Assembly: GCA_046349595.1 (NCBI GenBank) | Contig: JAXMCA010000001.1 | Coordinates: forward strand, 3,100,001 to 3,164,000 | Direction: 5' to 3' | Origin: JACRLW01 sp046349595 | GTDB lineage: Bacteria > Planctomycetota > UBA1135 > UBA2386 | Length of the DNA stretch: 64,000 bases | Shown: piece by piece, positions 8,179 through 18,300 of the stretch | Position numbering within the stretch: position 1 is the stretch's first letter | Layout: every line of letters begins with the position of its first letter | Translations under genes and position numbers: made by a program | The notes under the pieces: generated by a model | What the model saw: the letters and a program-made list of their open reading frames with translations, nothing else | Databases searched by the model: none | Told to the model about the DNA's origin: nothing

Positions 8179-9101
8179 CACGTGCCGGCGCGAAGACGCT
8201 CGACATCCTGCGGCGTGGTCACTGCTTCGGCGATCACGTCCGCGATACCGAGGTTCGACGCGATCTGCGTCACCATCTTGGCGAGAGTCGGCTTGGGGCC
8301 GAACTCGACGAAGCGCCGGATGCCGCCCTCGACGAGCATGCGCTCGATGCTCTCCTGCCAGCGCACCGAGCCGGCGAACTGCCGTTCGAGGGCGTCGCGC
8401 ACCTCGTCGACGGAACGCACCGGGCAGGCATCGACGTTGCACCAGATCGGCCACGCCGGCGCCTTCATCGGCGTCGCACGCAGCACCGTCGCGAAGCCGG
8501 CGGCCGCGTCACGCAACAGCGAGGAGTGGAACGGTACCGAGACGTTGAGGCGCATCCCTCCGCGCGGACCGACGATCTCCATCACCTCGTCCATCGCCGC
8601 AGCGCTGCCCGACAACACCACCTGACCGGGGGCGTTGTAGTTGGCGACGTCGCACACTCCGCGCGTGACCTTCGCCGCGACCTCGCGCGCCTGGGCCGCA
8701 TCCATCTTGCGCAACACGACCATCCCGCCGGCTCCGGCGGGCACGGCGCGCTGCATGCGTCGCGCACGCTCGCGCACCAGACGGACCGCGTCGGCGAAGC
8801 CGAAAGCACCTGCTGCGGTGAGCGCGCTGTACTCGCCGAGCGAGTGGCCTGCTGCGGCAGCGGGAGTGCCACCCAGACAGCGGAAGGCGGCGATGGACAC
8901 CGCGAGCGTCGCCGGCTGGGTGTTCTCGGTGAGCGCGAGCGCTTCCTCCGGCCCCTCGAAACACATCGCGGAGAGCGACTCGCCCAGTGCGGCGTCGGCC
9001 TCGGCGAAGGTCTCGCGCGCGACCGGGAACACCTCGGCCAACGCCTTGCCCATGCCAGCGAACTGCGAACCCTGACCGGTGAAGACGTAGGCCGTCTGCA
9101 T
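8178..9101 (-). CDS. fabD: Malonyl-CoA:ACP transacylase FabD
   Basis: A 307-residue cytoplasmic enzyme that moves malonyl from CoA to acyl carrier protein for fatty-acid synthesis. The N-terminal FTGQGSQFAGMG oxyanion-loop motif is at residues 7-18, TQPATLAVSIA at 61-71 and the nucleophile elbow GHSLGE at 85-90 (Ser87). The catalytic His lies in VPFHSSLL near residue 195. The C-terminal GPKPTLAKMV segment is normal. The length is typical for a stand-alone FabD. The other fab genes are absent, so fabD has been recruited next to lipid A genes, consistent with acyl supply for the envelope. Confidence 0.96.
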   Translation of the reverse strand: MQTAYVFTGQGSQFAGMGKALAEVFPVARETFAEADAALGESLSAMCFEGPEEALALTENTQPATLAVSIAAFRCLGGTPAAAAGHSLGEYSALTAAGAFGFADAVRLVRERARRMQRAVPAGAGGMVVLRKMDAAQAREVAAKVTRGVCDVANYNAPGQVVLSGSAAAMDEVMEIVGPRGGMRLNVSVPFHSSLLRDAAAGFATVLRATPMKAPAWPIWCNVDACPVRSVDEVRDALERQFAGSVRWQESIERMLVEGGIRRFVEFGPKPTLAKMVTQIASNLGIADVIAEAVTTPQDVERLRAGT

Positions 9102-9175
9102 CGCGCGAAGGATCCGCGCGCGACGACGGGCGTCAAGCGGAAACGCAGCCGCGACGGAACGCGGCGCGACCGGCT

Positions 9176-10048
9176 TCAGCGACGCATCGGGGTCTTCATC
9201 GGAGTCGTCGGCGTCTTGCCCGGCTGCGCACCGGGCACGGGGAGCCCGCCGGACTTCTCCGCGGGCTTCTGCACCGTGCTGGTTCCGGCCGTCTCCCCCG
9301 CCGGCGCCGGCGTGCCGTTGGCGCGCTGGTTCGCCTGGATCTCGGCGATCTGCTGCGCGATCTGCGAGGCCTGGCTCCAGAGACCGAAGTTGTCGAGGAA
9401 GCGCTGCTCGTGCTCGTTCGGGTAGACGCCGATGCGGATCTTGCGCGCCTCGAGCTCACGCATGCGGTCGTAGCTCCAGCCCTCCGACGGCGGGAACTCG
9501 GCGAGGATCGCCTTCTGATCGTCGGTCATCGTCGGCAGTTCGGGACCGTCCTTCGCCGGCGCACCGTCCTTCTTCGGCTCGTCCTTCGACTTCGCCGAGG
9601 GATCGTCCTTGAGGCGTGCCTTGTCGAGCGCGATGCGATCGAGCTCCTCGGCGATCTTCTTCACCTCCTCGTCGGTGAGGCGGTCGCCGATCTTGTGGTA
9701 GGCGATGTCCGCGTACGGCAGGAAGATGAAGCTGTTGGTCTGGTCGTAGTACCACAGACGCACGCCGGCATCCTCCGCGGTGAGCTCCGAGGGCAGGAAC
9801 TCGAGACCCTGCGGCCGCTCGACGAAGCGTCCGTCCTTGACGACGCCCTTCATCCGGCTGCCGTTCTTGAGCCGCAGGGTGATGCGCACGTTGCTGCGCA
9901 CGACCTTGCCCTCGCGCATCAGCTTCTGCTGCTGGTCGATCTCGCGCTGGATCTGCTCCTTCGTGGAGTCCGGGCCGCTCCCCTGCGCCCGCGCGGTCGT
10001 GCCGAGTGAGAGCGCAGCCAGCGCGCTCGCGATCAGGATCCGGTTCAT
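9176..10048 (-). CDS. Secreted protein of unknown function with coiled-coil segments
   Basis: A 290-residue protein with a signal peptide (NRILIASALAALSLGTTARA, cleavage before QGSG), hence periplasmic or surface. A charged helical stretch follows (about 25-50), then a compact beta-rich part with GSRMKGVVKDGRFVERP and LWYYDQTNSFIFLPY that could be a small barrel. After it come a Lys/Asp/Pro-rich linker, a second helical part with IGVYPNEHEQRFLDNF, and a Pro/Thr/Gly-rich tail. The start at 10048 is supported by GGAGG about 10 bases upstream. It lies 74 bases before fabD and may be the first gene of the envelope operon. No family was recognised. Confidence 0.72.
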   Translation of the reverse strand: MNRILIASALAALSLGTTARAQGSGPDSTKEQIQREIDQQQKLMREGKVVRSNVRITLRLKNGSRMKGVVKDGRFVERPQGLEFLPSELTAEDAGVRLWYYDQTNSFIFLPYADIAYHKIGDRLTDEEVKKIAEELDRIALDKARLKDDPSAKSKDEPKKDGAPAKDGPELPTMTDDQKAILAEFPPSEGWSYDRMRELEARKIRIGVYPNEHEQRFLDNFGLWSQASQIAQQIAEIQANQRANGTPAPAGETAGTSTVQKPAEKSGGLPVPGAQPGKTPTTPMKTPMRR

Positions 10049-10141
10049 CGATCGACCTCCGTTCGGATGGACACCATGGCCTCTATCGACGCTCGACACC
10101 CCTTCGATGCAGTGCTGTCCCGAGTCGGGACGCCGCGGCGG

Positions 10142-13100
10142 TCAGCCGCCGCCCGGGTGGATGCCGGCCATGACGGCAGCGAAGAACTCCTGCACATCGG
10201 GCCTCTCGAACACGGCGACGGCCTCCGTGTCGCTGCCGGCGCGCACGCAGCAACGGACCAGGAAGCGCCAACGGCTGCCGACGTCGATCCGTCGCCACCG
10301 CTCGCGACGCACGGGGCCCGATGCGGGTGCGAACACCCAGTCGGTGACGTCGTTGCGCTGAGGACTTCGCTCCGCGCTCCGCAGCTGACGAGTGCCCGGT
10401 GCGAAGGCCTCGCCCATGGTGAGGCGGTGCAGGGGATCGCCGCCGATCTCGCCGTCCGCGGTGCGGTAGCCGAGCACCTGCACCCACGCGCCGTCCAGGT
10501 TCGCCACGCGAGGTCTCAGCACGACCTGCACCTCCGCAGCCTGCCCCCGATCCCGCATCACGCTCACGCTCGGCGGCACGTCGATCGAGAGGTCCATCGG
10601 TTCGTAGCGGTAGCGGTCGCGGAGCAGCGTGCCGCGATCGGACTGCGGCTCGGGGCCGAACCAGATCGCGCGGAGGCCGACCTCGTGCCTGCGGAAGAAG
10701 GCAACCACCGGCCAGTCGTCGACCACGACGTCGGTCGCGCTGGTCACGGGGGATCGCCAGGGCGGTGTCGGCGCGGACCAACGGACACGTGCGCGCACGG
10801 CGACGATCGGGCCGACCGCGGTCACGTCGTCGACCGCGAGCAGATCGAAGCGATCACGGGTCGCGGCCGTCGCCGAAGTCAGCGCGCGACGGCCGATGCC
10901 GTGCGGCAACAGCAGGAAGTCGTCGTCGAACACGCGCGCGAAGCGATCCTCGGCGACCACGCCACCGATGGTCTCGCACAGCATGCGCATCGCATCACTG
11001 CCGCTGCGGAACGTCGGCCACTCGTCGGCGAGCGCGCCGTCGACACGGAAACGCACCTGCGCACATCCGGGCACGGCGCACTCGTCGGCGTCGCCGGTCA
11101 GGTCCCACACCAGCACCTCGCAGCCATCCTCCACGTAGCGGAGCGACGGTGCCGGCTCGACCTCGTCGATGCGCGAGCGCGCCGGCATGCGCAGGATGTG
11201 AACCTGCCGGAGATCCGGCGTGGACTGCATCGGAAGCACGAAGCGATACTGCGGACCGGCGCACCACAGGCCGTCGAGCGGCACGAGCCGGGCGTGGATC
11301 GAGTAGCGATAGCCGTGGTTGGCTCGAGCCGGTCGCGGCAGTCGGACGTGCAGCTCGCTGACATCCATCGACCGGCGGACGCGCTCCGCCACCATCCGCT
11401 CGTCGTGTCCGCCGCGCACCTCGGGCGAGTCGAATTGCGCGAAGCCGGGCGTCGCCAGCATCAGGTCGATCGTGGACCGGTCCTCGCGATGGATGCCGCC
11501 GAGGGTGAGGTCCTCCACCACCTCGCCGTTGCGTTCGATGCGCCACTCGGAGACCACGGAAGCGGCACTGACGAGATCGGCGCGTCTTCGCCGTGCCTGT
11601 GCGAGCGCGTCGTCGGACTGCAGCGGCGGAAGGAAGCGCGCCAGTCGTACGCCGACGCGCGGGTCGTGGTCGTCGAACCCGAGGCTGAGGAACGCGCGCG
11701 GTCCTTCGACGCACAACTCCGGCTCCTGGTCGCAGGAGTAGTCGCCGCCGGCCGCGAGCACGCGGTCCCGCTCGCTCGGTGCGAGCAGCTCACGCACATT
11801 GCCGACCAGATGGAGGATCCCGTGGGGCGACGCTCCGGCTGCGAGCGAGTCCACCGGGCGCGGGGTCTTCAGACCACCTGTCGGCGATGCCGCGACGAGC
11901 TCCCAACGCATCGCCGCGCCGAAGGGGTGTCGCAGGTGCGGCAGACCTGCGGTCGCCGCCAAGGTGTACTCGCGCAGGTCGGGGACATGCGCGCCCTCGA
12001 GGATCGCGATGTCGCGTGCCTGCCGCCAGGAGATGCCGCCGACCGGCAGACTGCCCGCGGACGGCGGCGTGGAACCGTACCACCCCGCGGGTCGGATCTC
12101 GTCGGCCAGGTTCGTGCCGCTGACGCGCGACAGCAACGCGGAGAGTGCATCGTTCGAGAGCTCGACGCGCGAGACCAGCGAAGCGACGCCGGCCTGTTCG
12201 TCGGGCACGACGCGCGCGTCGAAGCCGGACGGGAACTCGCCGAGTTCGTGGAGCTGGGGATCCAGGATGCACACGCGGTCGCGTTGGATTGTGATCGCGT
12301 GCACCACGCAGGCGCGGCCGGGCGCCTCGATCTCGCACAAGTAGTCGCAGAGCGGCAAGCGCTCGCCTTGGACAGCGACGCGCCACGCGCCGAACTCGCC
12401 GTCGGTGCCGAGCGGGCGCAGGCGCACGAGGGATCCGGACGGCAGGGCCGACAGATCGAGCGTGCCGCGCCCTTCGACCTGTTCGCGCATCCGCTTCCAG
12501 TCGGCGTCGCGCTCGGCGACGGCCCAGGTGTCGAGGTAGGCGCCGAGTTCGGCGAGGTGTCCGGCGGAGTACACCGAATCGAAGCAGCCACGCAGGTGCG
12601 TCTCGCGCGCGCCGCGCACCAACTCGTCGCCGAGCAGGACCCGCGCCTTCCCGTAGGCGGCCTGCGCCATGTCGAACCTGCCCGCGGTGATCGCGGTCCG
12701 CGCCGCATCCAGGGCATCCCGACCCTCGGCCTCGCTCGCGCGCCGCGACACCGCACCCATCACCGCGAACAGACCGATGCTCGCGGCGAACACCGCGGCA
12801 CCGACCGCCACCGAGATGCGGTTCCGCGCGACGAAGCGCGTCGCGCGATGGACGATGCCGCTGCTCCGCGCGAGCACCGGTCGATCGGCGAGGTAGTTGC
12901 GCAGGTCGAGTTCGAGTGCCTCCACCGCCGCGTAGCGCGCCTCGGGGTTCTTGCGCAGACAGGTCTCGACGATGCGGGCGAGATCCTCGGGCACGCGCGG
13001 GTTCAGGCTTCGGACCGGCGTCACCTCCTCGTCGACGATGCGCCGCATGATCTCCGCGGCGTTCGCCCCGTTGAACGGCGGACGCAAGGTGAGCATCTCG

Positions 13101-13822
13101 TAGAGGGTCGCGCCGAGACCCCACACGTCGGTGCGGCCGTCGACACGCGTACCACCGCAGGCCTGCTCGGGGGCCATGTAGTTCGGCGTGCCGATCGCAT
13201 CGCCGGTGCGCGTCAAGCCGAGGGTCTGTTCGTCGCGGGCGAGGCCGAAGTCGACGAGCACCGGCTGGCCGTTGGCGCGGACCAGGATGTTGCTCGGCTT
13301 GACGTCGCGGTGGATCACGCCCTCGCGATGCGCAGCCGCCAGAGCCGAAGCGACCTCGGCCGCGATGCGTGCGCACGAGCGCGCGTAGCGCGAACCGCTG
13401 CCGGCGGTGCGACGATCCGCCGCGGCGACCCCCGGCATCGCCTGGTCGAGACCGCTCTCCTCGAACAGGCTGCCGAGCAGTCGCTCGGCGGGTCGTCCAC
13501 GCACCGTCTCCAGCAGGCGATCGAGCGGCGGTCCTTCGACCAGCTCCATCGCGAAGTAGTGGACGCCGTTCTCCTCGCCCACCGCGTGGACCGACGCGAT
13601 GCCCGGATGCGAGATGCGGCTCGCGGCCTCCGCTTCCCGGCGGAAGCGGGCCACCGAACCGGCATCGAGCCCCACCAGGGAGGGCAGGACCTTCAGGGCG
13701 ACCACCCGGCCGAGCGAGGACTGCTCGGCGCGGTAGACGATTCCCATGCCGCCACGTCCGATCTCCTCGAGGATCAGGAAGTCGCCGACACGCCGGAGCG
13801 CTCCGCCTGCGGGAGGGGTCAC
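10142..13822 (-). CDS. Transmembrane Ser/Thr protein kinase with degenerate SUMF1-like region
   Basis: A 1226-residue protein. Residues 13-310 are a Hanks-type kinase: glycine loop GRGGMG (22-27), Lys44 in VALK, HRDVKPSN (171-178), DFG (191-193) and APE (217-219). About 50 extra residues sit between helices D and E. A transmembrane helix follows at about 336-359. A helical region (about 360-430) leads to a long C-terminal part with a stretch at about 594-727 (GISWRQARDIAI, HLVGNVRELL, AGGDYSCD) recalling formylglycine-generating-enzyme domains. The usual GNVWEW there is GNVREL. The last 450 residues are beta-rich and unassigned. Kinase activity looks intact; the C-terminal part is probably a sensor rather than an enzyme. 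Confidence 0.9.
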   Translation of the reverse strand: MTPPAGGALRRVGDFLILEEIGRGGMGIVYRAEQSSLGRVVALKVLPSLVGLDAGSVARFRREAEAASRISHPGIASVHAVGEENGVHYFAMELVEGPPLDRLLETVRGRPAERLLGSLFEESGLDQAMPGVAAADRRTAGSGSRYARSCARIAAEVASALAAAHREGVIHRDVKPSNILVRANGQPVLVDFGLARDEQTLGLTRTGDAIGTPNYMAPEQACGGTRVDGRTDVWGLGATLYEMLTLRPPFNGANAAEIMRRIVDEEVTPVRSLNPRVPEDLARIVETCLRKNPEARYAAVEALELDLRNYLADRPVLARSSGIVHRATRFVARNRISVAVGAAVFAASIGLFAVMGAVSRRASEAEGRDALDAARTAITAGRFDMAQAAYGKARVLLGDELVRGARETHLRGCFDSVYSAGHLAELGAYLDTWAVAERDADWKRMREQVEGRGTLDLSALPSGSLVRLRPLGTDGEFGAWRVAVQGERLPLCDYLCEIEAPGRACVVHAITIQRDRVCILDPQLHELGEFPSGFDARVVPDEQAGVASLVSRVELSNDALSALLSRVSGTNLADEIRPAGWYGSTPPSAGSLPVGGISWRQARDIAILEGAHVPDLREYTLAATAGLPHLRHPFGAAMRWELVAASPTGGLKTPRPVDSLAAGASPHGILHLVGNVRELLAPSERDRVLAAGGDYSCDQEPELCVEGPRAFLSLGFDDHDPRVGVRLARFLPPLQSDDALAQARRRRADLVSAASVVSEWRIERNGEVVEDLTLGGIHREDRSTIDLMLATPGFAQFDSPEVRGGHDERMVAERVRRSMDVSELHVRLPRPARANHGYRYSIHARLVPLDGLWCAGPQYRFVLPMQSTPDLRQVHILRMPARSRIDEVEPAPSLRYVEDGCEVLVWDLTGDADECAVPGCAQVRFRVDGALADEWPTFRSGSDAMRMLCETIGGVVAEDRFARVFDDDFLLLPHGIGRRALTSATAATRDRFDLLAVDDVTAVGPIVAVRARVRWSAPTPPWRSPVTSATDVVVDDWPVVAFFRRHEVGLRAIWFGPEPQSDRGTLLRDRYRYEPMDLSIDVPPSVSVMRDRGQAAEVQVVLRPRVANLDGAWVQVLGYRTADGEIGGDPLHRLTMGEAFAPGTRQLRSAERSPQRNDVTDWVFAPASGPVRRERWRRIDVGSRWRFLVRCCVRAGSDTEAVAVFERPDVQEFFAAVMAGIHPGGG

Positions 13823-13892
13823 TCCGCGGATATCGGAACGCCGGTGGCACCGGCTTCACGGATTCACGACGGAGCCGCCGATCGCGGCCGAC

Positions 13893-14111
13893 TCAGAGCG
13901 TCGGCGGGTTCGCGGCCTCTTCGTCCGCGACCAGCTCGATCAGGCCGCGCTCCAACTCCTCCGCGGCGATGCGGATGAAGTTGCGCTCGCGGGTCTCGAA
14001 CAGCGGCTTCGCACCCCGGACCAGCTCGCGGACGCGCTTCTGCAGCAGGGAGGTCAGGCGGAAGGAACCACCGACCTGGCGGACGAGCTTCTGCGGGAGG
14101 GTGTCTTCCAT
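13893..14111 (-). CDS. rpoZ: DNA-directed RNA polymerase omega subunit
   Basis: A 72-residue protein with the omega layout: QVGGSFRLTSLLQKRVRELVRGAKPLF, where the family has the D/N-x-F-x-L-x3-A-x-KR-A-R-x-L helix, then a conserved IAAEELERGLIEL helix. Omega binds the beta' subunit and helps assemble RNA polymerase. The ATG at 14111 is chosen for length; the frame continues upstream without homology. It sits between the prepilin-like genes and the large kinase gene on the minus strand, not beside gmk/spoT as in many bacteria, so the call rests on sequence alone. Confidence 0.82.
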   Translation of the reverse strand: MEDTLPQKLVRQVGGSFRLTSLLQKRVRELVRGAKPLFETRERNFIRIAAEELERGLIELVADEEAANPPTL

Positions 14112-14203
14112 GGTCGACCGGGGCGAAGGGGCGGGAAGGTTAGCCCCGCCCCCCCGCGGCATCAAGACCGGCGGCGTCCGACCCGATTCCGGTCCCCGGG
14201 GAG

Positions 14204-15253
14204 TCAGGGGTCGCGGACGTCGACCACCGTCTGCATGTCCGAGTAGGCGCGGCGGCCGTCGAAGTTGGTGCTGACCAGGGTCAGGTGGACCATGACCTGC
14301 CGCGCCGACGGCGGTCCGATGACCTGGATCTCGAAACCGTGGGGGAAACCGCCGTTCAGCTCGCTCTGCATCGAGAAGCGCCCGACCCCCATGTTGGCCT
14401 GCGCGAAGTTGCTCGCCACCGAGTGGTGGCGGTAGATCAGGATGTCGGGGTCGCAGAGGCGGATCTCCGGAAAGATGCGCCAGGTGGCGCCGCGGGACGG
14501 CATGGGGGTCATCGAGAGAACCCCGGTCGCATCGATCTCGCGCAGCGTGCCAGGATCGTTCACAGGGGCACGCCCCAGCCAGACCAGCTTGACGGCGTCG
14601 TGGACGGTGCCGCTGCGATCGGGCGTGCTCGTGTTCAGGTGCTCGAGGATCTCCTGCACGTCCGTCGCATTGGTGATGCGATCGAGCTGGTTGCCGTCGG
14701 CGAGGGGTTCGCTGACCCAATGGCAGAGGTTGAGACCGTCGGGCTTCCCCGCGGCGGGGCCGCCCCGCACCGCGGTCAGGTAGTAGCGTTCGATCCGGTA
14801 GACGTCGATGCGGTAGATCGTGCCGGTCGACACCTGGAACTCGTCGGTCCAGGAGTAGCGCGCGAAGAACAGCTCGTTGCCGGTCTTCGTCCCGGCTCTC
14901 GCCTCCCGCTCGAGACGACCGCTGACCTCGAAGGTCGGAATCGTCGTGGAGCGGATCGGCGCCGGCATCGAGCCGCGCACGAGCGCATCGCGGTAGCCCT
15001 CTCCCAGCGGTCCACCACCGAACATGCCCATCGCCGATCCGAGGTCACGACGGATCTCGTCGAGGACGTCCTGGGCGATCTCGGTCACGCGTGCCTGGCG
15101 CTCGGCGTACTTCTGCGCCCGCATGCCGTCGACGCTCAAGGTCGAGACCAGCCAGGCCAGCATCAGCACCAGCACCGAGGCGATCGTCACCTCGATCAGG
15201 GAGAAACCCGCCTCGCGGTCCAAAGGATGCCCGTCGTCGCGCTTGGTCTTCAT
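14204..15253 (-). CDS. Prepilin-like protein with type IV N-methylation signal
   Basis: A 349-residue protein starting with a prepilin leader: a 16-residue charged leader ending in Gly16, then FSLIEVTIASVLVLMLAWLV, with Glu at mature position 5. Prepilin peptidase cleaves after the Gly, and the hydrophobic helix then packs in a pilus or type II secretion pseudopilus. The rest is a beta-rich extracytoplasmic domain much longer than in ordinary minor pseudopilins (GspH/I/J, about 150-220 residues). It lies 92 bases downstream of a second, giant prepilin-like gene with the same orientation. No assembly ATPase or secretin is in the window. Position resembles a GspJ-like minor pilin, but this is not firm. 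Confidence 0.82.
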   Translation of the reverse strand: MKTKRDDGHPLDREAGFSLIEVTIASVLVLMLAWLVSTLSVDGMRAQKYAERQARVTEIAQDVLDEIRRDLGSAMGMFGGGPLGEGYRDALVRGSMPAPIRSTTIPTFEVSGRLEREARAGTKTGNELFFARYSWTDEFQVSTGTIYRIDVYRIERYYLTAVRGGPAAGKPDGLNLCHWVSEPLADGNQLDRITNATDVQEILEHLNTSTPDRSGTVHDAVKLVWLGRAPVNDPGTLREIDATGVLSMTPMPSRGATWRIFPEIRLCDPDILIYRHHSVASNFAQANMGVGRFSMQSELNGGFPHGFEIQVIGPPSARQVMVHLTLVSTNFDGRRAYSDMQTVVDVRDP

Positions 15254-15345
15254 GCCTCCTCCTCGTCGGCCGGGCGGGTTGCGCCCGACCTTCCTCCTGT
15301 GCCTTGGCGAGGCGGGGCGGGATCTCCCCGCCCCGCGCACGAGCG

Positions 15346-18300
15346 TCAGCGCTCGATGTAGATCTTCATCTGGTGCGTCGAGTAGTGCAGCGCCATGTCG
15401 CGCCGGTACGCCTCGATGCGGATCACGTAGCTGCCATCGGGGAACTGCCGGCTCGGCGTCGGCCAGTAGTAGGTGTCCGGGCCGGTACCGGCGTCCGGGA
15501 TCACGTACATCGGGTCGGTCGGCTTTTCGCCGATCACCGCAGGCGTGTCGTCCTGGATGTGCAGCCAGTTCGCGCCGTTGTCCACCGAGTAGTCGATCAC
15601 GTAGTCGATCTCGGCTTCGTCCTCCGCGAAGGTGGCCGGCGTGGTCCGCGTGTAGGCCAGACGGTCCCAGCGCAACCACTCCACGTGGAATTGGATGTCG
15701 ATGCCGCGCGGATTGAGGATCTCGCTGATCTCCGTCGGCGAGGTGATCTCCACGCGCGGCGGTTGCTTGATGCGGTGCCGCAGCGAGTTGTCACCGAGCT
15801 CGAAGTACGACTGGAACATCGACAACAGACACCACTTCGCCAGGAACGACGAACCGGTCTCCGTGGTGTTCGCGATGCCGTTGACGATGATGAATCCGGC
15901 CGCCGTGTCGGTCGGATTGGCGAGCTGGACCAGGCCGGAACCCAGGTAGCTGGTGTTGTGCTGCACGTACTGGCGCAGGATCGTCGCCGCGTAGCGCGAC
16001 GTGCTGTACGGCGCGAGCCCGAACTCCGGCGGATTGTTGCCGCTGGTGTTCACCGTGAACGGTCGCGTCGTCGTGATCGAGGACGGAACCGGGAAGCCGT
16101 AGTCGTTGCTGATCGACAGGCCGGCACCGATCGTCGGCCCGCTGGCCGTGGAGAAGTGGTGGTTGAAGTGCGCCGACGTGGTGCCATTGTTGAAGAACGA
16201 CACGCAGCCCATCTCCGCGGTGCGGTGGATGCAGTTGTAGAGCGAGGTACCCTGCGCCTTGTAGGCGGTCGAGCCGCTGTAGGCGGTCTGCATGGGGACC
16301 TGCTTGAACTGCGTCGTCGCGGTGCCCGCGGTCAGATTGCCTCGCACCGTCCCGCTGGTGTCGGTGACGAACCAGTCGGTCGCGTAGGCGGCATCCGGGA
16401 ACAGCTCGCCGAGCCACGGCTTCTCCCACCAGTAGTTCGTCGACTCGTTGATGCGGACGAAGTAGCGGTTGGTCAGGATGCTGTTGATGTAGCCCGTCGA
16501 GATGTCGGCGCCGCCCCAGGGCTTCTGGTTGACGGGGATCGAGTTGGCGTAGCCGTTCGCCGAGTCGTAGCCGATCTCGTTGCCGCAGCCGACGTAGTAG
16601 TACGAGTAGCCCGACAGCGTGGTGTAGATCGACTCACTCTGGACGATCGCATTCCGGAACAGGTACATCAGCCGCGGCACGTCGAAGCTCTCCGCACCGT
16701 TCCAGCGGTTGTTGGCCTGGGTGATGCCCGGGTGGTCGGTCTTCGCGTTCTGCGAGTTGTTGGTGAGGCTGTCCCACCACCAGTTGTAGCCGTCGCCGAA
16801 GTCGGCATCGCCGCTCATCAGGTCGCGGTACGGGTTGTGGCGCGGGTCGCCCCAGATCTGCGCGCGTTCGGTGAACGGCACCGCGTCGCGGGTCCGCGCC
16901 CACCAGGTGTAGGTCTCCGAAAGGTCGTACGGCTCGTTGTAGGAGCCATTGAAACCCGACGGCGACGCGCCGAGATCCTCGAACGACGAGCCGACCGACG
17001 GCGAGAAGATGCGCGTGCGGATCGTCAGGGTGACGTCCGGCGTCGGCGTGGTCCGCGGATCGAAGTAGACCGGCGGCGAGTCGGTGGTGACGAAGCGACG
17101 CGCGTCCCACACCGTCGACGGCACCTTGATGCGCCAGCGCGCGGTGTTCTTCGGGCCGTCGCCGGTCGCGACCAGGTCCTTGGTGAAGGTGCCGCCGGTT
17201 CCCACCGGACCCGGCACGTACTCGAGCCCGTAGGGGCGCGAGCGCAGGTTCGCGTTCAGACCCATGCTGCTGATCGGCGGGGTCTTCACCGGCGTGTTGT
17301 AGAGCACGAAGACCGTCGACTTGCGCTGCCCCGGCCCCGGATCGTGGAAGAAGCACGACCAGGTCATCTCCGGATACGTGAAGGTGTTCACGTTGAAGTT
17401 CGGGGCGTTGAGGAACGTGCGGTAATTGGAGTCTCCCGCGATGGGCACACCACCGCGCGCCGACTGCACGGTCACTCCGGCCATGGCGACGCCGGTGCCG
17501 GTGCCGTCGGTGAGGTCGACGTCCATCACCTGGAGCACGATCGGGTGCGCGACGTCCATCACGTCGCCGTAACCGGCCGCCGTGTACTTGGCGGGCTCCG
17601 AGGTGTAGGCGTAGACGCGCAGGTAGACGTCGGTGACCGCGGATGCGGCAGCCGGCGGGCTCTGCGTACGGAGTTCCTCGGGGTGCGTAACCACCCGCAC
17701 GTACGGGAGCTCGCGCGGCAGCTTCGCGGCGTCCGAGAAGTTGCGCAGCGGAGGCGTCGGGAGCAACTCGCCGTGCAGGTTGATCAGCAGGGAGTGGCGG
17801 TAGAAGTCCGGTCGCTGAGCCATGTCCTCGACGAGGATCTGGAGCGGCGGCTCGGTCGACATGTCGTCGAGCGGCGGCGGAGCCGGCACACCCAGGCGCT
17901 GAGCCTGACGGATCGCCTCGCGACGATCCTCGATGGTCTTCTTGCGCGCCTGCCACAGGGCATAGGCCTGGGGATAGCGCATGCAGTGGTTGTTGAAGTC
18001 CGCCAGCGTGTACGGATAGGGATTCCGCACCGCGTCCCAGCCGTTGGTGTCGACGCCGTCGATCGACACCTTGCCGTTCATCATGTCGGGGACGTAGTAG
18101 AACGTGGATGCGCTGCCGGCCGGCATCGCACCCGGGTACAGGTAGACGTCATTGATCGTCTGATTGCTGTCCTGGCGATCGTTGATGTACGGGCGGTAGA
18201 CCGGATCACGTCCGTATCCGACCTTGGTGATCCAGTGCGTGCGCACCGAGAGACCCGGGTTGCGGTTCTCGAGGTCGGTGACCGCGGATTCGACGAAGGG

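Noticed and set aside
10067..13978. Very long open frame on the plus strand
   Set aside because: It is antisense to the kinase gene, whose catalytic motifs are intact. The translation is rich in Arg, His and Ala, as expected for a GC-rich shadow frame.
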